Shown: in pieces, positions 16,222-26,044 of the stretch
How positions within the stretch are numbered: the stretch's first letter is position 1
Layout of the letters: every line of letters begins with the position of its first letter
Assembly: GCA_021771755.1 (NCBI GenBank)
Contig: JAETOL010000007.1
Span: forward strand, 118,795 to 182,794
Reading direction: 5' to 3'
DNA length: 64,000 bases
From: Lachnospiraceae bacterium
Lineage (GTDB): Bacteria > Bacillota > Clostridia > Lachnospirales > Lachnospiraceae
Notes under the pieces: generated by a model
Databases searched by the model: none
What the model saw: the letters and a program-made list of their open reading frames with translations, nothing else
Told to the model about the DNA's origin: nothing
Program-made: the position numbers and the translations under genes

Positions 16222-18189
16222 TTGAGAAAAATTGCAGTTTTAGACCAGAATACCATTGATAAGATTGCAGCAGGAGAGGTAGTGGAACGTCCCTCTTCTG
16301 TAGTAAAGGAGCTTGTGGAAAATGCCATTGACGCCGGTGCTACGGCTGTCACTGTGGAAATCACGGACGGCGGAAAAAAAATGATCCGCATTACAGACAA
16401 CGGTGCCGGAATTGAGGCCGGACAGATTCCGCTTGCCTTTCTCCGCCATGCCACCAGTAAGATCGAGAAAGTGGAGGATCTGGAGCAGATCGCATCCCTG
16501 GGCTTTCGCGGCGAGGCGCTTTCCAGTATTGCCGCAGTCTCCCAGGTGGAGCTGATCACAAAGACACCTTCTGCTGTCAGTGGTTCCCGCTATATTATTG
16601 AAGGCGGTGTCGAACATTCCCTGGAAGAACTTGGAGCACCGGAAGGAACCACCTTTCTGGTGAGAAATCTTTTTTATAATACACCGGCAAGGAGCAAATT
16701 CCTGAAATCCGATACCACGGAAGCCAACTATATCCATACCCTGATGGAGCAGCTTGCCCTTTCTCATCCGGAAATTTCCTTTAAATATATCCAGAACCGG
16801 CAGGTAAAGCTGCACAGCTCTGGAAATTATAATGTAAAAGATGTGATCTACAGTGTATACGGACGGGACATTGCCAAGGCGCTTCTGGAAGCATCCTTTG
16901 AAAATGAGTTTATGAAGATCACAGGTTTTGTAGGAAAACCGGAGATTGCCCGGGGAAACCGCAGTTTCGAGAATTATTATATCAATGGACGATATGTAAA
17001 AAACAACATTATTACAAAAGCCATTGAAAATGCATACAAAGGCTTTCTTATGAATCACAAGTTCCCGTTTGTTTCTCTTCAGATGGAAATGGAGGGGAAT
17101 GATCTGGATGTCAATGTTCATCCGGCGAAAAGAGAAGTCCGTTTTGCCAGAGAGCAGGAGGTTTACGAAGCGGTTTACGATACGGTGCGCCGTGCCCTGA
17201 CAGCCAGAGAAATGATTCCAAAGGTAACATTTGAAAAGCCGCAGCCGGAAAAAAAGGAAGTTCCGGTAAAGCCAGTCTCTATCCCGGAGCCTTTTGAGAA
17301 AAAAAGAAGGGAACAGGTGTATGAACGTACTGTAAAGGAAACACCTCCTTCCTATGGAATACCTGCAGCTGAAACGCATATAGCAAAAAAGGTGTTTTCC
17401 CCATCGGAAGAAACGCTTTTTGAGGGAACCTTGAGGCAGAAACAGCAGGAAGAAGAAAAGCAGGAACTTCCCAAAGAAGAGCCTCAGCAGAAGCTTCCAA
17501 AAGCGGAACCTCCGTTGGAACTTCCCAAAAAAGAACAGAAAAACCCTGCAGCGGAACCGGAAGAACAGCAGCTGGAGCTTTTTGAGGAAAAGCTTCTGGC
17601 GCCGGAATCCCGGGAGCGGATCCGTCTGATCGGTCAGGTTTTTGACACCTACTGGCTGGCACAGTTTGGTGATGCATTTTATATCATCGATCAGCATGCC
17701 GCCCATGAAAAAGTGTATTACGAGCGTTTTGTAAAAAAATTCCGTGAAAACTCAGTTGATTCGCAATATCTGACTCCACCGCTGATCGTCACGCTGAATC
17801 TTCAGGAGGAAGAGCTTCTGAAGGCCAACGAAGGATATTTTCGACAGTTCGGGTTTGAGATTGAGCATTTTGGCGGTAAAGAATACTGTATCAGCGCTGT
17901 TCCCTCCAATCTTTATGGACTCAGTGAAGAAGGTCTCTTTCTGGAAATGCTGGATCATCTGGCAGGTGACGGAGACAAAGATGCCCTTGATATATTTGCA
18001 TCCAGACTGGCAACCATGGCCTGTAAAGCAGCAGTAAAGGGCAATCACCTTATGTCTCCGGCAGAAGCGGAAAAGCTTCTGGACGAACTCCTGACTTTGG
18101 ACAATCCTTATCATTGTCCTCATGGAAGGCCGACTATCGTTTCCATGACAAAAACAGAACTGGAAAAGAAATTTAAAAGAATTGTTTAG
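16222..18189 (+). CDS. mutL: DNA mismatch repair endonuclease MutL
   Basis: A 655-residue MutL. The GHKL ATPase is residues 1-330 with ELVENAIDAGA, DNGAGI and GFRGEALSS. A Pro/Glu/Lys/Gln-rich linker follows (about 335-455). The C-terminal domain contains the metal-dependent nicking motif DQHAAHEKVYYE, which fits DQHA(X)2E(X)4E exactly, plus CPHGRP, so this is the endonuclease-active type used by bacteria without MutH. The TTG start at 16222 has GGAGG six bases upstream. It acts with the adjacent MutS. Confidence 0.97.
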   Translation: MRKIAVLDQNTIDKIAAGEVVERPSSVVKELVENAIDAGATAVTVEITDGGKKMIRITDNGAGIEAGQIPLAFLRHATSKIEKVEDLEQIASLGFRGEALSSIAAVSQVELITKTPSAVSGSRYIIEGGVEHSLEELGAPEGTTFLVRNLFYNTPARSKFLKSDTTEANYIHTLMEQLALSHPEISFKYIQNRQVKLHSSGNYNVKDVIYSVYGRDIAKALLEASFENEFMKITGFVGKPEIARGNRSFENYYINGRYVKNNIITKAIENAYKGFLMNHKFPFVSLQMEMEGNDLDVNVHPAKREVRFAREQEVYEAVYDTVRRALTAREMIPKVTFEKPQPEKKEVPVKPVSIPEPFEKKRREQVYERTVKETPPSYGIPAAETHIAKKVFSPSEETLFEGTLRQKQQEEEKQELPKEEPQQKLPKAEPPLELPKKEQKNPAAEPEEQQLELFEEKLLAPESRERIRLIGQVFDTYWLAQFGDAFYIIDQHAAHEKVYYERFVKKFRENSVDSQYLTPPLIVTLNLQEEELLKANEGYFRQFGFEIEHFGGKEYCISAVPSNLYGLSEEGLFLEMLDHLAGDGDKDALDIFASRLATMACKAAVKGNHLMSPAEAEKLLDELLTLDNPYHCPHGRPTIVSMTKTELEKKFKRIV

Positions 18190-18197
18190 GAGGCTAT

Positions 18198-19142
18198 ATG
18201 AAAAAGCCATTGATCGTACTGACCGGTCCCACTGCCGTTGGAAAAACAAGTCTTTCTATCGCTTTGGCAAAGGCGGTAAACGGAGAGATCATTTCCGCAG
18301 ATTCCATGCAGGTTTATCAGAAGATGGACATTGGTTCTGCCAAAATCCGCCCGGAGGAGATGGACGGAGTAAAGCATTATCTGGTGGACGTGCTGGATCC
18401 CAAAGAGGACTTTCATATTGTGAAATTCCAGCAGATGGCAAAAACTGCCATGGAAGAGATTTATGCCAAGGGAAAGATTCCCATTCTGGTTGGCGGAACC
18501 GGGTTTTATATTCAGGCCGTTACAAGGGATATTGATTTCACCCAGGCCCGGCAGGAGGATTCGTACCGCAAAGATCTGGAATTTCTTGCGGAAGAAAAAG
18601 GATCCGAATATCTCCATGAGATGCTGAAAAAGGTGGATCCCAAAAGTGCAGAGGCCATTCATGCCCATAACGTAAAACGTGTGATCCGTGCACTGGAATT
18701 TTATCATCAGAACGGAACTCCTATTTCTTCTCACAACGAGGAACAGAAACAAAACGAAAGTCCCTATGCGCTTGCCTGTTTCGTGCTGAACATGCCAAGA
18801 GAACTGCTCTATCAGAGGATCGACCGCCGTGTGGATCAGATGCTGGAGGAGGGTCTTCTGGAAGAGGTAAAAGCGCTGCAAGAGGAGGGGTGCCATCGGG
18901 GAATGGTATCCATGCAGGGACTTGGTTATAAAGAGATCCTGGCATATCTGGAGGGAGATTATCCTCTGGAAGAAGCAGTCAGAATCCTGAAACGGGATAC
19001 CCGCCATTTTGCCAAAAGGCAGCTGACCTGGTTCCGAAGAGAATCAGAAGTCGTATGGGTAGACAAAGACAGATTTAACTATGAAGAAGATCAGATACTC
19101 GGCTATATGCTGAATACCTGTAAAGATAAAGGACTGTTCTGA
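18198..19142 (+). CDS. miaA: tRNA dimethylallyltransferase MiaA
   Basis: A 314-residue enzyme that adds a dimethylallyl group to adenosine-37 of tRNAs reading UNN codons. The P-loop GPTAVGKTSLS is at residues 9-19, the catalytic Asp/Ser region SADSMQVYQKMDIGSAK follows, then HYLVDVLDP and the tRNA-binding GGTGFYIQAV. C-terminal LGYKEI and RDTRHFAKRQLTWFR are family hallmarks. GGAGG at 18188-18192 precedes the ATG, and the gene follows mutL by eight bases, the common Firmicute order. Confidence 0.97.
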   Translation: MKKPLIVLTGPTAVGKTSLSIALAKAVNGEIISADSMQVYQKMDIGSAKIRPEEMDGVKHYLVDVLDPKEDFHIVKFQQMAKTAMEEIYAKGKIPILVGGTGFYIQAVTRDIDFTQARQEDSYRKDLEFLAEEKGSEYLHEMLKKVDPKSAEAIHAHNVKRVIRALEFYHQNGTPISSHNEEQKQNESPYALACFVLNMPRELLYQRIDRRVDQMLEEGLLEEVKALQEEGCHRGMVSMQGLGYKEILAYLEGDYPLEEAVRILKRDTRHFAKRQLTWFRRESEVVWVDKDRFNYEEDQILGYMLNTCKDKGLF

Positions 19143-19177
19143 AAACAGTCAAAAAATAAAAACAGATGAGGTAGAAA

Positions 19178-20455
19178 ATGAAACAGATGTATGAACAGCT
19201 GGGAATTTCCCGGGAAGTTTATGATTTTGGTGCAGAGATCGAGGCATCTCTGAAAGAACGTTTTGAAGAATTTGACAGAAAAGCAGAATATAACCAGATG
19301 AAGGTTCTGCTTGCCATGCAGAAAAATAAAGTCAGCTCTGAATGTTTTAACGGAAGCTCCGGTTATGGCTATGATGATTTCGGACGTGATACTCTGGAAA
19401 AGGTCTATGCAGATACCTTCCATACAGAGGCCTGTCTGGTACGTCCTCAGATTGCCTGTGGTACACATGCTCTTGCTATTGCTCTTTTTGGAAATCTTCG
19501 TCCGGGGGATGAGCTTCTGGCTCCTGCAGGAAAGCCATACGATACTCTGGAAGAGGTAATCGGTATCCGTCCGGCCAAAGGTTCTCTTGCGGAATATGGC
19601 GTTACTTATCGTCAGGTGGATCTGAAAGAGGACGGAACCTTTGATTATGACAGAATCCGCGAAGCCATCAATGAAAAAACAAAGCTTGTGGAGATCCAGC
19701 GCTCCAAGGGTTATCAGACAAGACCTTCTTTTTCCGTACAGCAGATCGGAGAACTGATTGCATTTGTAAAAAGTATTAAGCCGGATGTGATCTGTATGGT
19801 AGATAACTGCTACGGAGAATTTGTAGATACAGTAGAGCCAAGTGATGTAGGGGCAGATATGATCGTCGGTTCCCTGATCAAAAACCCCGGCGGCGGACTG
19901 GCTCCCATCGGCGGATACATTGCAGGAACAAAAGAATGTGTGGAAAATGCAGCCACTCGTATGACCTGTCCTGGTCTTGGTATGGAAGTGGGCGCATCTC
20001 TTGGAGTGAACCGTTCTTTTTATCAGGGCTTTTTCCTGGCGCCTATGGTAACAAAGGGGGCGGTAAAGGGAGCGGTCTTTGCGGCGAATATTTATGAAAA
20101 GCTTGGTTTCCCGGTAATCCCAGACGGTCAGGAGCCAAGACAGGATATCATCCAGGCAGTAACTTTAAATTCTCCGGAACGTGTTGTTGCATTCTGTAAA
20201 GGAATCCAGGCAGCTGCTCCGGTAGACTCTTATGTGGATCCGGAACCCTGGGACATGCCGGGCTATGACAGCGAGGTGATCATGGCAGCCGGTGCTTTTG
20301 TTCAGGGATCTTCCATAGAGCTTTCTGCGGATGGACCTATGAAGCCGCCATACGCAGTTTATTTCCAGGGAGGACTTACCTGGGAACATGCCAAACTTGG
20401 TATTCTTATGTCTGTGCAGAAGCTTCTGGATAAAAACCTGATCACATTGCCGTAA
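19178..20455 (+). CDS. methionine gamma-lyase family protein (YnbB-type, PLP-dependent)
   Basis: A 425-residue fold-type I PLP enzyme of the Met_gamma_lyase family PF06838, called aluminium-resistance protein in older annotation. The PLP lysine lies in GSLIKNPGGGLAPIGGYIAG, and the N-terminal SSGYGYDDFGRD and the RPQIACGTHALA segment are typical. The reaction is not settled for this clade; a cysteine/methionine lyase is the usual guess. Its place directly after miaA, as in other Firmicutes, supports the assignment. Confidence 0.9.
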   Translation: MKQMYEQLGISREVYDFGAEIEASLKERFEEFDRKAEYNQMKVLLAMQKNKVSSECFNGSSGYGYDDFGRDTLEKVYADTFHTEACLVRPQIACGTHALAIALFGNLRPGDELLAPAGKPYDTLEEVIGIRPAKGSLAEYGVTYRQVDLKEDGTFDYDRIREAINEKTKLVEIQRSKGYQTRPSFSVQQIGELIAFVKSIKPDVICMVDNCYGEFVDTVEPSDVGADMIVGSLIKNPGGGLAPIGGYIAGTKECVENAATRMTCPGLGMEVGASLGVNRSFYQGFFLAPMVTKGAVKGAVFAANIYEKLGFPVIPDGQEPRQDIIQAVTLNSPERVVAFCKGIQAAAPVDSYVDPEPWDMPGYDSEVIMAAGAFVQGSSIELSADGPMKPPYAVYFQGGLTWEHAKLGILMSVQKLLDKNLITLP

Positions 20456-20513
20456 TCTTGCTGCAGGTACAGAGAGATAAAATAATCATTCATTTGTTTC
20501 AGGAGGCACTGCC

Positions 20514-21734
20514 ATGCAAGAGCAAGCGAAAAAAAAGAAAAAACAGGCTCCGGATCCTCGACATTCTGTGATCGTTGTTGGCGGCGGGGCAGCAGGACTT
20601 ATGGCTGCTGTTCAGGCAGCACAGCAGGGTGCTTCTGTTACGATTCTGGAGCACAATGAAAAAACAGGACGTAAAATCTGTGTGACCGGAAACGGCCGCT
20701 GTAATCTTACCAATCTCAATCAGTATAAAGAGGCATACCGGGGAGAAGAACCTGAATTTGTCAGCGAAATCTTCCGTCAGTTTTCTGTAAAGGATACGCT
20801 GGATTTTTTTGAACAGATCGGAATCCTTACCGTTGAAAAAAAAGGCTGGCTGTATCCGAGAAGCGGACAGGCAAAATCCGTATCTGAGCTTCTGGAATTA
20901 AAAGCCCGCAGCCTGAAAGTAAAGATTAAAACAAGAGAACATGTAAAAAAAGTTTTTCAAAAAGACGGCCTCTGGCATGTACAGACCGAAGGCTGGACTT
21001 ATCAGGGGGCAGCCGTGATCCTTGCAAACGGCTCAAAAGCCTCTGCGGTTCCCGGCTCAGACGGAAGCGGCTATGTGATCGCAGAAACACTGGGTCATCA
21101 GGTGATCCCGCCTCTTCCGGCTCTTCTGGGGCTGAAATGCCGCGACAAAGGATTTTCTTCCTGGTCCGGTGTACGGACGGAAGGCAGGATCACCCTTCTG
21201 ATCGACGGTGTTGCCCAGAAAGAAGAAGAGGGAGAGCTGCAGCTTACGGAATATGGAATCTCCGGTATTCCCGTATTCCAGTTAAGCCGATATGCGGTCA
21301 GGGCTTTCAGCCAGAAGAAAAAAGTGGGACTTAAGATCAACTTTTTTCCGGAATATACAGAAGAAACATTACGGACTTTGATAGCAAACAGAAGGAAGTT
21401 CTGTCCATACCAGACAGAAACAGAACTATTGACAGGGCTTCTTCCGGATAAGCTGATCAAGGTTCTTCTGAAGCAGAAGGATCCTCTTGGCGCCGCCTGT
21501 GATTTTGAACTGGAAGTAACCGGAAGCACTGGCTTTGAGCAGGCGCAGGTCTGCTCCGGAGGGGTAGATACCAGAGAAGTGGATCCGGTAACGCTGGAAT
21601 CCCGACTTCATAAGAGACTTTTTTTTGCAGGAGAACTTCTTGATATAGACGGAGCATGCGGAGGCTACAATCTCCAGTGGGCATGGTCCAGCGGTGCCGT
21701 GGCCGGAATTTACGGAGCAAAGGAGATCATATGA
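20514..21734 (+). CDS. HI0933/BaiN-like FAD-dependent flavoprotein
   Basis: A 406-residue flavoprotein. The dinucleotide-binding loop VVVGGGAAGLMAAVQAA is at residues 22-38, followed by GRKICVTGNGRCNLTN, the signature of the HI0933-like/BaiN family, and the C-terminal GELLDIDGACGGYNLQWAWSSG. The family includes a bile-acid enoate reductase, but most members are uncharacterised, so no substrate is claimed. GGAGGCACTGCC lies before the ATG; the basic start (EQAKKKKKQ) is unusual. Its stop overlaps the next flavoprotein start. Confidence 0.88.
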   Translation: MQEQAKKKKKQAPDPRHSVIVVGGGAAGLMAAVQAAQQGASVTILEHNEKTGRKICVTGNGRCNLTNLNQYKEAYRGEEPEFVSEIFRQFSVKDTLDFFEQIGILTVEKKGWLYPRSGQAKSVSELLELKARSLKVKIKTREHVKKVFQKDGLWHVQTEGWTYQGAAVILANGSKASAVPGSDGSGYVIAETLGHQVIPPLPALLGLKCRDKGFSSWSGVRTEGRITLLIDGVAQKEEEGELQLTEYGISGIPVFQLSRYAVRAFSQKKKVGLKINFFPEYTEETLRTLIANRRKFCPYQTETELLTGLLPDKLIKVLLKQKDPLGAACDFELEVTGSTGFEQAQVCSGGVDTREVDPVTLESRLHKRLFFAGELLDIDGACGGYNLQWAWSSGAVAGIYGAKEII

Positions 21735-23320
21735 TACGGATCAGTCAGTTAAAACTTCCCATTACACATACAGAGTCCGAGCTGAAAAAGAAGATCGCAA
21801 AGACTCTTCGCTGCGGTGAAAAATCTTTTTCTTATGAAATTATCCGTCAGTCTCTGGATGCACGCCATAAAGAGGACAAAAAATTTGTCTATACCATAGA
21901 GGTATCCATAGAAAATGAGAAAAAGATCCTGCAAAAAGTTCACAATAATAATATTATGTCAACCATTAAGAAGGAATATGTTTTCCCGAAAGCAGGCAAT
22001 CGAGAGCTTTCTCACCGGCCGGTGATTGTGGGAAGCGGCCCTGCGGGGATTTTCTGTGCATGGTATCTTGCCAGGGCCGGATACCGTCCGCTGGTGCTGG
22101 AGCGAGGCGAAGAGGCAGAGAAGCGCCGGGAGACGGTTGACCGGTTCTGGAAAAACGGTGTGCTGGATCCGGAATCCAACGTCCAGTTTGGAGAAGGCGG
22201 AGCCGGAACTTTTTCGGACGGAAAATTAAATACCCTGGTAAAGGACTCCTTCGGGCGGAACAGAGAGGTTCTGAAACGTTTTGTAGAAGCGGGCGCGGAC
22301 CCGGAAATCCTATATCAGCATAAGCCCCATCTTGGCACAGACGTACTGGTAGATATCGTACAGACTTTGCGGCGCCAGATCGAGGAGATGGGCGGAAGCT
22401 TCCGTTTCCGCAGCAAGGTTACGGATCTGAAAATTGAAAACGGCCGTCTTACCGGAGTGGAGATCGATCATAAAGAACTCCTTCCGGCTGAAATCTGTGT
22501 CCTGGCGATCGGCCACAGCGCCAGAGATACTTTTTTTATGCTGAAGGACAGGGGGCTTACCATGGAACCGAAAGCCTTTGCCGTCGGACTTCGTGTAGAG
22601 CATCCGCAGACTCTGATCAATGAAGATCTCTACGGAGAAAAAGAAAGCCGGATCCTGGGCGCAGCCAGCTATAAGGTTACCCATACCTGCCGGAACGGAA
22701 GAGGAGTGTACTCTTTTTGTATGTGCCCGGGAGGCTATGTGGTAAATGCTTCATCAGAAGAAGGACAGCTGGCAGTAAACGGAATGAGCTATCAGGCCCG
22801 TGACGGAAAGAACGCCAACAGTGCAGTGATCGTTACGGTAACTCCGGAGGATTTTCCTCAGGAGGGACCTTTAGGCGGTATTGCTTTTCAGCGGGAGCTG
22901 GAGAAAAAAGCATGGCAGCTTGGACAGGGAAAGGTTCCTGTTCAGCTGTTTGGGGACTATTGCGGCCATAAGCCCAGCCAGAGCCTTGGAGAAGTTACTC
23001 CCTGTATCCGGGGGAAATATGTACTTTCCGATGTGCGCTCCATCCTTCCGAAAGAAATCGGAGATTCTATAGAAGAGGGAATCCATGCCTTCGGAAAAAA
23101 ACTGCCTGGATTTGACAGAGAGGATGCACTTCTCAGCGGGATCGAAAGCAGGACTTCTTCCCCAGTAAGACTGGTCAGGGACAGAGAGGGTCTGTCGAAT
23201 ATTTCCGGGGTCTATCCCTGCGGAGAGGGCGCCGGATATGCCGGAGGAATCACCTCTGCAGCCATGGACGGCATTAAAACAGCAGAATGCATTGCATCCG
23301 CATATGTGATGAATTTGTAA
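21731..23320 (+). CDS. large FAD-dependent oxidoreductase, 'NAD-utilising dehydrogenase' family
   Basis: A 529-residue protein. A short N-terminal alpha-beta domain (residues 1-80) precedes the FAD loop VIVGSGPAGIFCAWYLA at about 96, then FGEGGAGTFSDGKLNT. The C-terminal CGEGAGYAGGITSAAMDG is typical of this uncharacterised FAD family. The ATG at 21731 overlaps the previous stop (ATGA) and has AAAGGAG ahead. Two flavoproteins in tandem suggest a common role. The reaction is unknown. Confidence 0.88.
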   Translation: MIRISQLKLPITHTESELKKKIAKTLRCGEKSFSYEIIRQSLDARHKEDKKFVYTIEVSIENEKKILQKVHNNNIMSTIKKEYVFPKAGNRELSHRPVIVGSGPAGIFCAWYLARAGYRPLVLERGEEAEKRRETVDRFWKNGVLDPESNVQFGEGGAGTFSDGKLNTLVKDSFGRNREVLKRFVEAGADPEILYQHKPHLGTDVLVDIVQTLRRQIEEMGGSFRFRSKVTDLKIENGRLTGVEIDHKELLPAEICVLAIGHSARDTFFMLKDRGLTMEPKAFAVGLRVEHPQTLINEDLYGEKESRILGAASYKVTHTCRNGRGVYSFCMCPGGYVVNASSEEGQLAVNGMSYQARDGKNANSAVIVTVTPEDFPQEGPLGGIAFQRELEKKAWQLGQGKVPVQLFGDYCGHKPSQSLGEVTPCIRGKYVLSDVRSILPKEIGDSIEEGIHAFGKKLPGFDREDALLSGIESRTSSPVRLVRDREGLSNISGVYPCGEGAGYAGGITSAAMDGIKTAECIASAYVMNL

Positions 23321-23330
23321 AAAAACAAAG

Positions 23331-23356
23331 GAGAGAGTATACATCTCTCTCTTTTT
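23331..23356 (+). terminator. Rho-independent terminator after the flavoprotein pair
   Basis: GAGAGAG (23331-23337), seven-base loop, CTCTCTC (23345-23351), then TTTTT. Confidence 0.88.
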
Positions 23357-23416
23357 ATGTTAAAATAAAGTTTGATTCTTTACCCGTCTGCAAATAGAGT
23401 ACAGCAGGTAAATTGC

Positions 23417-24115
23417 ATGAAATATACCATAAAAGATCTGCCGGAGTCGGAACGGCCTTATGAAAAATGTATCCGGGAAGGAGAGGAAGCATTAAGTGAC
23501 AGTGAGCTCCTTGCTGTGATCCTGAGATGCGGAACCAGGGGACGTAATTCTTTGACCCTGGCAAATGACATACTGAAAAGCTTACAGGAATCTTCTTATC
23601 CCGGTCTGCTTGGGCTTCTTCACAGTTCTCTTGCAGAATTGGAAAAGATTCATGGAATCGGAAAAGTCAAGGCAGTTCAGCTGAAATGTATCGGAGAACT
23701 GTCTCGCCGCATTGCCATGACAGCAGCCAAACCGTCCATGAGCTTTCGCCATCCGGATTCCATTGCATCTTACTATATGGAGAGACTCCGTCATCAGGAG
23801 CAGGAACAGATGATCTGCATGATGCTGGATAATCAGAATCATCTCCTGACAGAACGGATGATCTCGAAAGGCACGGTAAATGCCACGCTGGTCACTCCGC
23901 GTGAAATCTATGTGGAGGCGCTGCGGTGTCATGCGGTAAACCTGATTCTTGTCCATAACCATCCGGGCGGAGATCCTACCCCGAGTACTTCTGACATTGA
24001 GATCACCCGGCAGATCCGTCAGGCAGGAGAACTTCTTGGCATCTGTCTTTTAGACCATATTATTATTGGTGACCATCAGTATATCAGTTTTAAGGAACAG
24101 GGAATGATGAAATAA
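23417..24115 (+). CDS. radC: RadC family protein (JAMM/MPN metalloprotease fold)
   Basis: A 232-residue RadC. The N-terminal helix-hairpin-helix region (about residues 10-95, with LEKIHGIGKVKAVQLKCIGE) is followed by the JAMM domain with its metal motif HNHPGGDPTPSTSD near residue 177. Despite the name, a repair role is not established for the family. ATG 23417 is the natural start (MKYTIKDLPESERP) although its ribosome binding site is weak. It immediately precedes mreB, a frequent arrangement in Firmicutes. Confidence 0.95.
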   Translation: MKYTIKDLPESERPYEKCIREGEEALSDSELLAVILRCGTRGRNSLTLANDILKSLQESSYPGLLGLLHSSLAELEKIHGIGKVKAVQLKCIGELSRRIAMTAAKPSMSFRHPDSIASYYMERLRHQEQEQMICMMLDNQNHLLTERMISKGTVNATLVTPREIYVEALRCHAVNLILVHNHPGGDPTPSTSDIEITRQIRQAGELLGICLLDHIIIGDHQYISFKEQGMMK

Positions 24116-24127
24116 AGGAACAAATAT

Positions 24128-25141
24128 ATGCTGTTAAAAAAAACATATGGGATCGATCTTGGAAGCAGTACCATCAAGGTTTATTCCTATTTGCGAAATA
24201 AAAGCTATCTTGAAAAAAATATGATCGCGTCAAAAGGACGCAGAATCATCGCCGTGGGCAATGAAGCGTACGATATGTTTGAAAAGGCACCTGCCAATAT
24301 CGTGGTAAATTCGCCGATGGCTTTTGGTATGATCGCGAACCTGGAGCTTCAGGAAATCACGCTTTACAGTATGATGAAAAAAATCGACCGGTTTCTGGGA
24401 ATCGGTTCAGAAATCTATTTTTCTGTACCTCTTGACATGACTGCTGTAGAAAAACGTGCCTATTATTATGTGGCAAACGGACACTGGCTGCGCAATAATC
24501 ATGTGTACATGGTCGAGGCGCCTGTTGCCGATGCGCTTGCAATGGGGGTGACTCTGGAAGAAAACCCGGGAAGCATGATCGTAGATATCGGAGCCCAAAG
24601 TACACAGTTTTCCATTATCACCGATGGGAAGATCATCATCTCAAGAAAAATCCCTATCGGCGGACGTCAGATGAATGAATCCATCTGCAGCGAGATTCGA
24701 AAACGCTATAATCTGCAGATCGGAACCAGAACCGGGAAGCGTCTGAAGCTTGCCATGGGACGTCTCAGCGATCAGCGGAAAGATGCGCGTAAAGTAGTAG
24801 GGATCGACAGCATTTCCGGGCTTCCCCGTGAAGAGATCATCTCCGGATATGTGGTCAATGCAGGCATTATGAACTGTGTAAATGAGATTGCGGCAGAGAT
24901 GAAAACTTTTCTTGAAAGAACACCGCCGCAGATCGCCTATCATATTTCCAGGGAAGGTATTTACCTTACCGGCGGAAGCACAAGGCTTCCCTACATAGAT
25001 AACTATCTGGCAAGCTATACCGGATTTTCTTTTAAGCTTTCGGATCTTTATGAAACATCTGCGGTCTCCGGGCTGGAAAAGATCATCAAAAACAAAGAGC
25101 TTGAGAAATGGGCCCAGCCTGTCAAACAACGTAAATTATAA
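24128..25141 (+). CDS. mreB: rod-shape-determining actin homologue MreB
   Basis: A 337-residue bacterial actin. Phosphate loop YGIDLGSSTIKVY at residues 7-19, phosphate-2 loop VDIGAQSTQFSII near 155, and the adenosine motif GGSTRLPYID near 278. It polymerises under the membrane and guides the elongation machinery encoded next (MreC, MreD, PBP2, RodA). The starting residues LLKKTYG show a short N-terminus without an obvious amphipathic helix. Confidence 0.95.
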   Translation: MLLKKTYGIDLGSSTIKVYSYLRNKSYLEKNMIASKGRRIIAVGNEAYDMFEKAPANIVVNSPMAFGMIANLELQEITLYSMMKKIDRFLGIGSEIYFSVPLDMTAVEKRAYYYVANGHWLRNNHVYMVEAPVADALAMGVTLEENPGSMIVDIGAQSTQFSIITDGKIIISRKIPIGGRQMNESICSEIRKRYNLQIGTRTGKRLKLAMGRLSDQRKDARKVVGIDSISGLPREEIISGYVVNAGIMNCVNEIAAEMKTFLERTPPQIAYHISREGIYLTGGSTRLPYIDNYLASYTGFSFKLSDLYETSAVSGLEKIIKNKELEKWAQPVKQRKL

Positions 25142-25159
25142 TTTTCAGGGGTATGATAT

Positions 25160-26044
25160 ATGAAAAATCTGAAAAAGAAATTTCGATTTCGTATTCATTT
25201 AAAAAGTAAACATCTTCTGGTGATCATGACCTTTTTCTGTGTCAGTGCCATAATAGCCACACTTGCGTCGGGAGTATCCTCTACCCCGGTAAAAGAAATA
25301 GCCGGAATGATCGTGGTTCCTTTTGAAAAATCGATTGCAGCAATTGGTTCCTGGCTTACAGATATGAACCAGACATTTCGTGAAAAAGAAGAGTTGATCG
25401 CTCAGAACAAGGAACTGCAGTCCGCCGTGGATTCTCTTACAGAACAAAATAATATCCTGATCCAGGATCAGGCAGAACTCGCCCGTCTGGAAGAGCTCTA
25501 TGAACTGAACGAAGAATATTCGGATTATCCTAAAGTTGCAGCAAGGATCATCGCCAAAGATCCGGGTAACTGGTACGATACCTTTATGATCAACCGCGGC
25601 AGCAATGACGGCATCCGTGTAAACAACAATGTAATTGCCGGAAAAGGTCTGGTGGGAATTGTGACAGAAGTCGGTTCTACCTGGGCAACCGTCCGTTCTA
25701 TCATTGATGACAGCAGCAACGTCAGCGCCATGACAGTGAGCACAGACGACACCTGTGTGATCGAAGGCGATCTGGAGCTGATCGATGAGGGAAAGCTTCG
25801 CTTCAGTCAGCTTTATGACAGAGAAGACAAAGTTTCAGTCGGTGAACGTATTGTCACTTCCAACATCAGTGAAAAATATGTAGAGGGGCTGTTTATCGGC
25901 TATGTCAGCGCAATTGAACTGGACACCAATAATCTGACAAAAACAGGCACAATCGTTACTCCTGTGGATTTTCAGCATCTGAAAGATGTTTTTGTCATTA
26001 CCGTCAATAAAGAAGATGCGATCCAGGGAGGAGCAGAATCATGA
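25160..26044 (+). CDS. mreC: rod-shape-determining protein MreC
   Basis: A 294-residue protein: basic cytoplasmic start, one membrane helix (residues 17-38, LLVIMTFFCVSAIIATLAS), a coiled coil (about 68-115) and an extracellular beta domain with the typical ARIIAKDPGNWYDTFMINRGSNDG. It bridges MreB to the PBP2/RodA synthase. Its last bases overlap mreD by four (ATGA). Confidence 0.96.
   Translation: MKNLKKKFRFRIHLKSKHLLVIMTFFCVSAIIATLASGVSSTPVKEIAGMIVVPFEKSIAAIGSWLTDMNQTFREKEELIAQNKELQSAVDSLTEQNNILIQDQAELARLEELYELNEEYSDYPKVAARIIAKDPGNWYDTFMINRGSNDGIRVNNNVIAGKGLVGIVTEVGSTWATVRSIIDDSSNVSAMTVSTDDTCVIEGDLELIDEGKLRFSQLYDREDKVSVGERIVTSNISEKYVEGLFIGYVSAIELDTNNLTKTGTIVTPVDFQHLKDVFVITVNKEDAIQGGAES

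Noticed and set aside
16240..17706. 488-codon minus-strand frame inside mutL
   Set aside because: Strongly biased Phe/Leu/Arg/His composition, no start signals, and it sits wholly inside a clear mutL reading.
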